This document shows, in pieces, positions 5,722 to 8,345 of a stretch of 8,345 nucleotides of DNA. The notes beneath the pieces were generated by a model, which was given only the letters and a program-made list of their open reading frames with translations, had not been told where the DNA came from and made no database searches. The stretch spans positions 1 through 8,345 of the forward strand of contig JAUXIQ010000069.1 in NCBI GenBank assembly GCA_030620925.1, given 5' to 3'. A program made the translations under genes and the position numbers. Positions within the stretch are counted from its first letter, which is position 1; each line of letters opens with the position of its first letter. This DNA comes from Nitrospinota bacterium (lineage in GTDB: Bacteria; JAUXIQ01).

Positions 5722-6495
5722 TTAGCTTTCCAGGATGGCCACGGCCCGGACCCAGCCGCCACTGGCCTGATGCACCTTAATGGGGAAGAGGGCCACTTTG
5801 AAGCCGAAGGGCACCGGTATCTGATCCAGGTTGGCCATATTTTCTACGTGCATGTACTCCCTCTCCCGGCCCACAAAGTGGGCCTCCCAGAGCTGGTCTT
5901 TATCGCCCTTCTTGAAGTCTTCCACCATGAGGTCGAAGGGGCGGTCCCACCCCCAGGCGTCGATGCCGGTTATCTTGATCCCCTGGTCGATGAGCCAGTG
6001 CGTGGCTTCTGCGGTGACGCCGCAGTGCATCAGGTCGTATCCCTGCTCTTCGTAATGTTTGGTGGTGTCCGTGCGGATGAGGACGATGTCGTAAGGTTTC
6101 AGGGTGTAGTCGATTTTTTTCAGGGCCTCTTTGAGGTCTCCGCTGGTCAATGCTTCCCCTTTGCCCTTGTGGGTGAAATCCAGGAGCACGCCGTCGGCGT
6201 AGCACCATTCCAGCGGTATCTGGTCTATCCTCTTTGCGGGTTTGCCTTCGCTGGTGTCCCAGAAATGGTAGGTGGCATCCAGATGGGTTCCGCAGTGGGT
6301 GATGGCTGTAACCCGCTCAAAGGAAGCGAACTTCCCTTCGTTCAGCTCGGAGGGTTCTATGCCGAACATCTCCTTTGAGGCCTGTGCACCTGCCCGGTGA
6401 TCGACGTATTCTATCTGCACGGCCATGGGTTGGTTGGGGAGCTCTTTGAACGGCACGCTGAGGTCTATTATCCTGAGGTTATCCCTGTTTATCAT
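5722..6495 (-). CDS. Cyclase / kynurenine-formamidase-like metal-dependent hydrolase
   Basis: This 257-residue cytosolic protein belongs to the Cyclase family (PF04199) that includes bacterial kynurenine formamidase and isatin hydrolase, which use a bound metal to hydrolyse amides or lactam-like rings. The signature metal site is HCGTHLDATYH (67-77), giving His67, His71, Asp73 and His77. The usual H-x-G-T-H-x-D-x-P-x-H motif has Thr in place of Pro at residue 75. Other family features are IIDLSVPF near the N-terminus (9-16), YDIVLIRTD (135-143), TGIDAWGWDRP (176-186), and EAHFVGRE...MHVENM (204-220) with His206 and Glu218 as further candidate site residues. GAGGAGG lies 7-8 nt before the ATG, so the start is well supported. 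It is divergent from the MFS exporter, with its own strong promoter. No tryptophan-pathway gene is nearby, so the substrate is open and a kynB name is not justified. Confidence 0.9.
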   Translation of the reverse strand: MINRDNLRIIDLSVPFKELPNQPMAVQIEYVDHRAGAQASKEMFGIEPSELNEGKFASFERVTAITHCGTHLDATYHFWDTSEGKPAKRIDQIPLEWCYADGVLLDFTHKGKGEALTSGDLKEALKKIDYTLKPYDIVLIRTDTTKHYEEQGYDLMHCGVTAEATHWLIDQGIKITGIDAWGWDRPFDLMVEDFKKGDKDQLWEAHFVGREREYMHVENMANLDQIPVPFGFKVALFPIKVHQASGGWVRAVAILES

Positions 6496-6544
6496 GTTTC
6501 AACCCTCCTCGTCTAACGGCTCTGGATGAACGCGGGAAAAAATG

Positions 6545-6559
6545 GTATCGGACGGATAC
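6545..6559. promoter_or_regulatory. Short inverted repeat at the cyclase transcription start
   Basis: GTATC (6545-6549) and GATAC (6555-6559) form a 5-bp inverted repeat with a 5-bp centre. It lies just downstream of the cyclase -10 box, so it would overlap the transcription start, a classic repressor position. The arms are short and could arise by chance. Confidence 0.25.
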
Positions 6560-6562
6560 GAT

Positions 6563-6591
6563 ATTATATTTATTGGTCTGCGACTTTTCAA
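6563..6591 (-). promoter_or_regulatory. Strong sigma-A-type promoter for the cyclase gene
   Basis: On the minus strand TTGAAA (6586-6591, five of six) is separated by exactly 17 bp from a perfect TATAAT (6563-6568). Transcription would start near 6556, giving a leader of about 60 nt that includes the GAGGAGG ribosome binding site. This is the best promoter match in the window. Confidence 0.7.
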
Positions 6592-6625
6592 CACAAAATG
6601 GGCTTCCTTTCGGTTCTTATCTATG

Positions 6626-6631
6626 TATAAT
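6626..6631 (+). promoter_or_regulatory. Candidate -10 box for the MFS exporter
   Basis: A perfect TATAAT lies about 70 bp upstream of the exporter ATG, back to back with the cyclase promoter. No good -35 hexamer is found at 16-18 bp spacing (TTCCTT is the nearest), so the promoter may need an activator. The start would fall near 6638. Confidence 0.4.
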
Positions 6632-6677
6632 AGTAGACAAATATTTCCTTTATTTAATAGGGTTGGGGGGGATACGG

Positions 6678-6701
6678 GTGACATTGCAAGATTATGGATA
6701 A
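6678..6701 (+). CDS. Possible seven-codon leader ORF before the exporter
   Basis: GTG at 6678 begins a seven-codon frame (MTLQDYG) whose TAA stop at 6699-6701 directly abuts the exporter ATG at 6702. A seven-G run (6665-6671) lies 6 nt before the GTG, the normal ribosome-binding distance, whereas the exporter ATG has no good site of its own. It could deliver ribosomes to the exporter start by termination-reinitiation. Such a short frame may also be chance. Confidence 0.35.
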   Translation: MTLQDYG

Positions 6702-6709
6702 ATGGATAA
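6694..6709 (+). repeat. 8-bp tandem duplication ATGGATAA at the exporter start
   Basis: ATGGATAA occurs twice head to tail, at 6694-6701 and 6702-6709. Each copy supplies an ATG, but only the second is in frame with the exporter; the first opens a 12-codon frame ending at 6732. Loss of one copy would leave a single ATG in frame with the exporter. Confidence 0.8.
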
Positions 6710-8255
6710 AGAGTTCGTACCATATCATTTAAGACCCAACTATAAGTGGGTGGTGAGCGGGTTCATGGTGCTTGGGGGCTTCATATATGCCATGGATCAG
6801 ACCATCGTGAGCATTGCCATCCCCCAGCTCATGGCCTCCTTCAGCACCAACCTGGAAAAAATCCAGTGGGTCACCACCGCCTATATGCTGGGCATGGCCG
6901 TGCTCATGCCCTCCACGGGCTGGCTGGGCGAGCGCCTGGGCCACCGCACCCTGTTTGTGGGCTCCACCCTGCTGTTCACTTTCGCCTCCGCCCTCTGCGG
7001 CATGGCCTGGAGTGTCAACTCCCTGATAGTCTTTCGCGCCCTCCAGGGTGCCGGCGGCGGTGCCTTGATGCCCATAGCCATGGTCGTTTTCTTCGAGATT
7101 TTCCCCGAGGAGCAGCGGGGAGTGGCAATGGGTATTTTCGCTTTCACTTCTGTGATGGGCCCGGCCTTCGGCCCGGTTATCGGGGGCTATTTCATCGAGG
7201 AGCTGACCTGGCGGCTCATCTTCTACATAAACATCCCCCTGGGCCTGATCAGCGCCATAGGCATCTGGGTGGTGCTGAAAGAGACGCCGCGCAAGAAGGG
7301 GGGGAAATTCGATGCGCTTGGCCTGGTCACCATGACCATTTTCCTCACTTCGCTTCTCATTATTCTCGTCAAGGGGCAGCAGAAGGGCTGGCATTCCGAT
7401 TACATCATAACCATGATGGCCATATTCGCAATATCCATCACTCTCTTCTTCTTCGTGGAGCTGAGGAACAAGACCCCCTTCGTGGACATAAAGGTTTTTA
7501 AAAATTCGCTTTTCACCATGGCCGCGGCCCTTTCCTTCGTCGTGGGGGTGGGCTACTACGGGACATACTTCATAGTGCCCGTCTTCCTGCAGAGCATCCT
7601 GGGCTACACGGCGATACAGGCGGGGTTTATTCAGCTTCCGGGGGTGCTGATATTCGGCGCCGCTCTCTTCTTATCCGGGGCGGTGAGCAATAAGACCAGC
7701 CCCCGGTTATTAGTACTCATGGGCCTGACGGTAATGGCCGCCGGGCTTTACTGGCTCTCCTACATCAACCTGCAGACCAGTACGGGCATGATTAACGTCA
7801 TGCTCATCGTTCGCGGTGCGGGGATCGGGCTGTTGATGACTCCGCTGCTCATGTCGGCCCTGGGCACGCTCCCACCGGAGCAGATGTCCATGGGCTCGGG
7901 GGTATTCAACATCATCCGCTACCTGGGGGGAGCCATCGGCATCGCCAGCATGGACACCATAATCGAGCGGAGTGAGCTCACATACCTCGCCCGCTATTCA
8001 GAGCATCAACTGTACGACTCATACGCCACCAGCACGTTTATGTCTTCGATCAAAGGGCTCTTCGTGCAACTGGGTGACCCGGCGATTCTGGCCCAGCAGA
8101 AATCACTGGAGCTGCTCAGAATGATGATGAGTCGTGAGGCGCTCTTATCCGCCTTCAGCGACGTTTACCTTATGGTGGGCCTGCTCATCATGGCCACCAT
8201 TATACCCGCGGTTTTCCTGCGCTTCAGTCCGCCGAAGTCATCGGCGGCGGATTGA
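6702..8255 (+). CDS. DHA2-family MFS drug/proton antiporter (EmrB/QacA type, 14 TM)
   Basis: The 517-residue integral membrane protein has the length and hydrophobic pattern of the 14-helix DHA2 group, which exports toxic compounds or metabolites in exchange for protons. TM1 carries MDQTIVSIAIPQL (31-43) with Asp32, the family's acidic motif. Motif A is GWLGERLGHRT (73-83) between TM2 and TM3; motif B is FRALQGAGGGALMP (111-124) with Arg112 in TM4; the antiporter motif C is GPAFGPVIGG (153-162) in TM5, followed by WRLIFYINIPLG (170-181). Polar residues 425-480 form the long loop before the last helix (486-506), as in EmrB/QacA proteins. No EmrA-type adaptor or outer-membrane factor is in the window, which fits a single-membrane host or a missing partner. 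The ATG at 6702 is the only one in frame because TAA precedes it immediately; its ribosome binding site is poor. The cyclase is divergent from it. Substrate is unknown. Confidence 0.93.
   Translation: MDKEFVPYHLRPNYKWVVSGFMVLGGFIYAMDQTIVSIAIPQLMASFSTNLEKIQWVTTAYMLGMAVLMPSTGWLGERLGHRTLFVGSTLLFTFASALCGMAWSVNSLIVFRALQGAGGGALMPIAMVVFFEIFPEEQRGVAMGIFAFTSVMGPAFGPVIGGYFIEELTWRLIFYINIPLGLISAIGIWVVLKETPRKKGGKFDALGLVTMTIFLTSLLIILVKGQQKGWHSDYIITMMAIFAISITLFFFVELRNKTPFVDIKVFKNSLFTMAAALSFVVGVGYYGTYFIVPVFLQSILGYTAIQAGFIQLPGVLIFGAALFLSGAVSNKTSPRLLVLMGLTVMAAGLYWLSYINLQTSTGMINVMLIVRGAGIGLLMTPLLMSALGTLPPEQMSMGSGVFNIIRYLGGAIGIASMDTIIERSELTYLARYSEHQLYDSYATSTFMSSIKGLFVQLGDPAILAQQKSLELLRMMMSREALLSAFSDVYLMVGLLIMATIIPAVFLRFSPPKSSAAD
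8229..8247. other. GC-rich perfect hairpin at the exporter 3' end
   Basis: CCGCCGA (8229-8235) and TCGGCGG (8241-8247) pair perfectly as 7 bp around a 5-nt loop, overlapping the last codons of the exporter. No T run follows on either strand, so it is not a standard intrinsic terminator, but it could stabilise RNA ends or help stop converging transcripts. A separate 10-bp palindrome, CTCTTAAGAG, lies at 8258-8267. Confidence 0.35.
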
Positions 8256-8289
8256 TGCTCTTAAGAGATGGAAATTCTTATGGGATATG

Positions 8290-8345
8290 TTATAAACCGA
8301 TTTTTTTGAGGAGGTTTTCTGCGGCTGTTACGCTCGGTGAGGAGG
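8290..8345 (-). CDS. Possible C-terminal end of an unidentified minus-strand gene
   Basis: From the right edge the minus strand reads 17 sense codons (SSPSVTAAENLLKKIGL) and then TAA at 8290-8292. The sequence resembles an amphipathic helical C-terminus, and convergence with the exporter would explain the short gap. The fragment is too short to identify or to prove coding. Confidence 0.3.
   Translation of the reverse strand, partial: SSPSVTAAENLLKKIGL

Noticed and set aside
5770-6378. 202-codon plus-strand open frame antisense to the cyclase
   Set aside because: The cyclase on the other strand has metal-site motifs and a strong ribosome binding site; this frame shows only Gly/Val/Phe-rich shadow composition.
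6499-6723. 74-codon minus-strand frame across the cyclase-exporter intergenic region
   Set aside because: It covers both promoter candidates, has no ribosome binding site, and its sequence resembles no protein family I know.
6729-7394. 221-codon minus-strand frame inside the exporter
   Set aside because: Its Gly/His/Glu-rich composition is typical of a reverse complement of hydrophobic transmembrane codons; the exporter motifs on the plus strand are clear.
1-8345. CRISPR array, insertion sequence, tRNA, rRNA or phage defence system
   Set aside because: No spaced direct repeats, transposase motifs, terminal inverted repeats or RNA-gene signatures were found, and all major genes have ordinary metabolic, envelope or transport assignments.

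Overview
This window reads as ordinary bacterial chromosome. Genes are dense, strong GGAGG-type ribosome binding sites precede several of them, and the coding sequence has intermediate G+C. An N-acetylmuramoyl-L-alanine amidase followed directly by a GerMN-domain protein is an arrangement I associate with Clostridia-type Firmicutes. With a class-4 PLP aminotransferase, a CoA enzyme, a metal-dependent cyclase and a DHA2 exporter, an anaerobic, possibly spore-forming Firmicute is my best guess, but this is inference and no phylogenetic marker gene is present.

Layout: positions 1-3329 are four minus-strand genes that look like one transcription unit. In transcription order they are an enoyl-CoA hydratase/isomerase (2499-3329), a DUF72 TIM-barrel protein (1551-2456), a cell-wall amidase (531-1445), and a GerMN-domain protein that runs off the left edge and begins where the amidase stops. 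A weak hairpin after the DUF72 gene may partly separate the two halves. A divergent promoter region of about 245 bp (3330-3574) leads to the plus-strand genes: branched-chain aminotransferase ilvE (3575-4645) and, 102 bp later, an A+T-richer SAM methyltransferase (4748-5521). An A+T-rich 200-bp stretch (5522-5721) separates the methyltransferase from a convergent minus-strand cyclase/kynurenine-formamidase-family enzyme (5722-6495). The cyclase is divergent from a 14-helix DHA2-family MFS exporter (6702-8255) across a second promoter region (6496-6701). The last 90 bp hold a hairpin and what may be the C-terminus of another minus-strand gene.

Functional links: the amidase and GerMN protein probably act together outside the membrane on the cell wall or in spore-related processes. 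ilvE makes or breaks down Leu, Ile and Val, and the neighbouring hydratase acts on acyl-CoA, which would fit branched-chain amino acid/acyl-CoA metabolism, but they are divergent and the link is speculative. The cyclase and exporter share a regulatory region and may be co-regulated.

I see no insertion sequence, CRISPR array, rRNA or tRNA, and no convincing new multi-gene system. The points most worth checking are small-scale: a probable non-ATG start for the GerMN gene, a C-terminal QRSLF clamp-binding-like motif on the DUF72 protein, a possible seven-codon leader ORF plus an 8-bp tandem duplication at the exporter start, and a 48-codon open stretch in frame beyond the cyclase stop codon.
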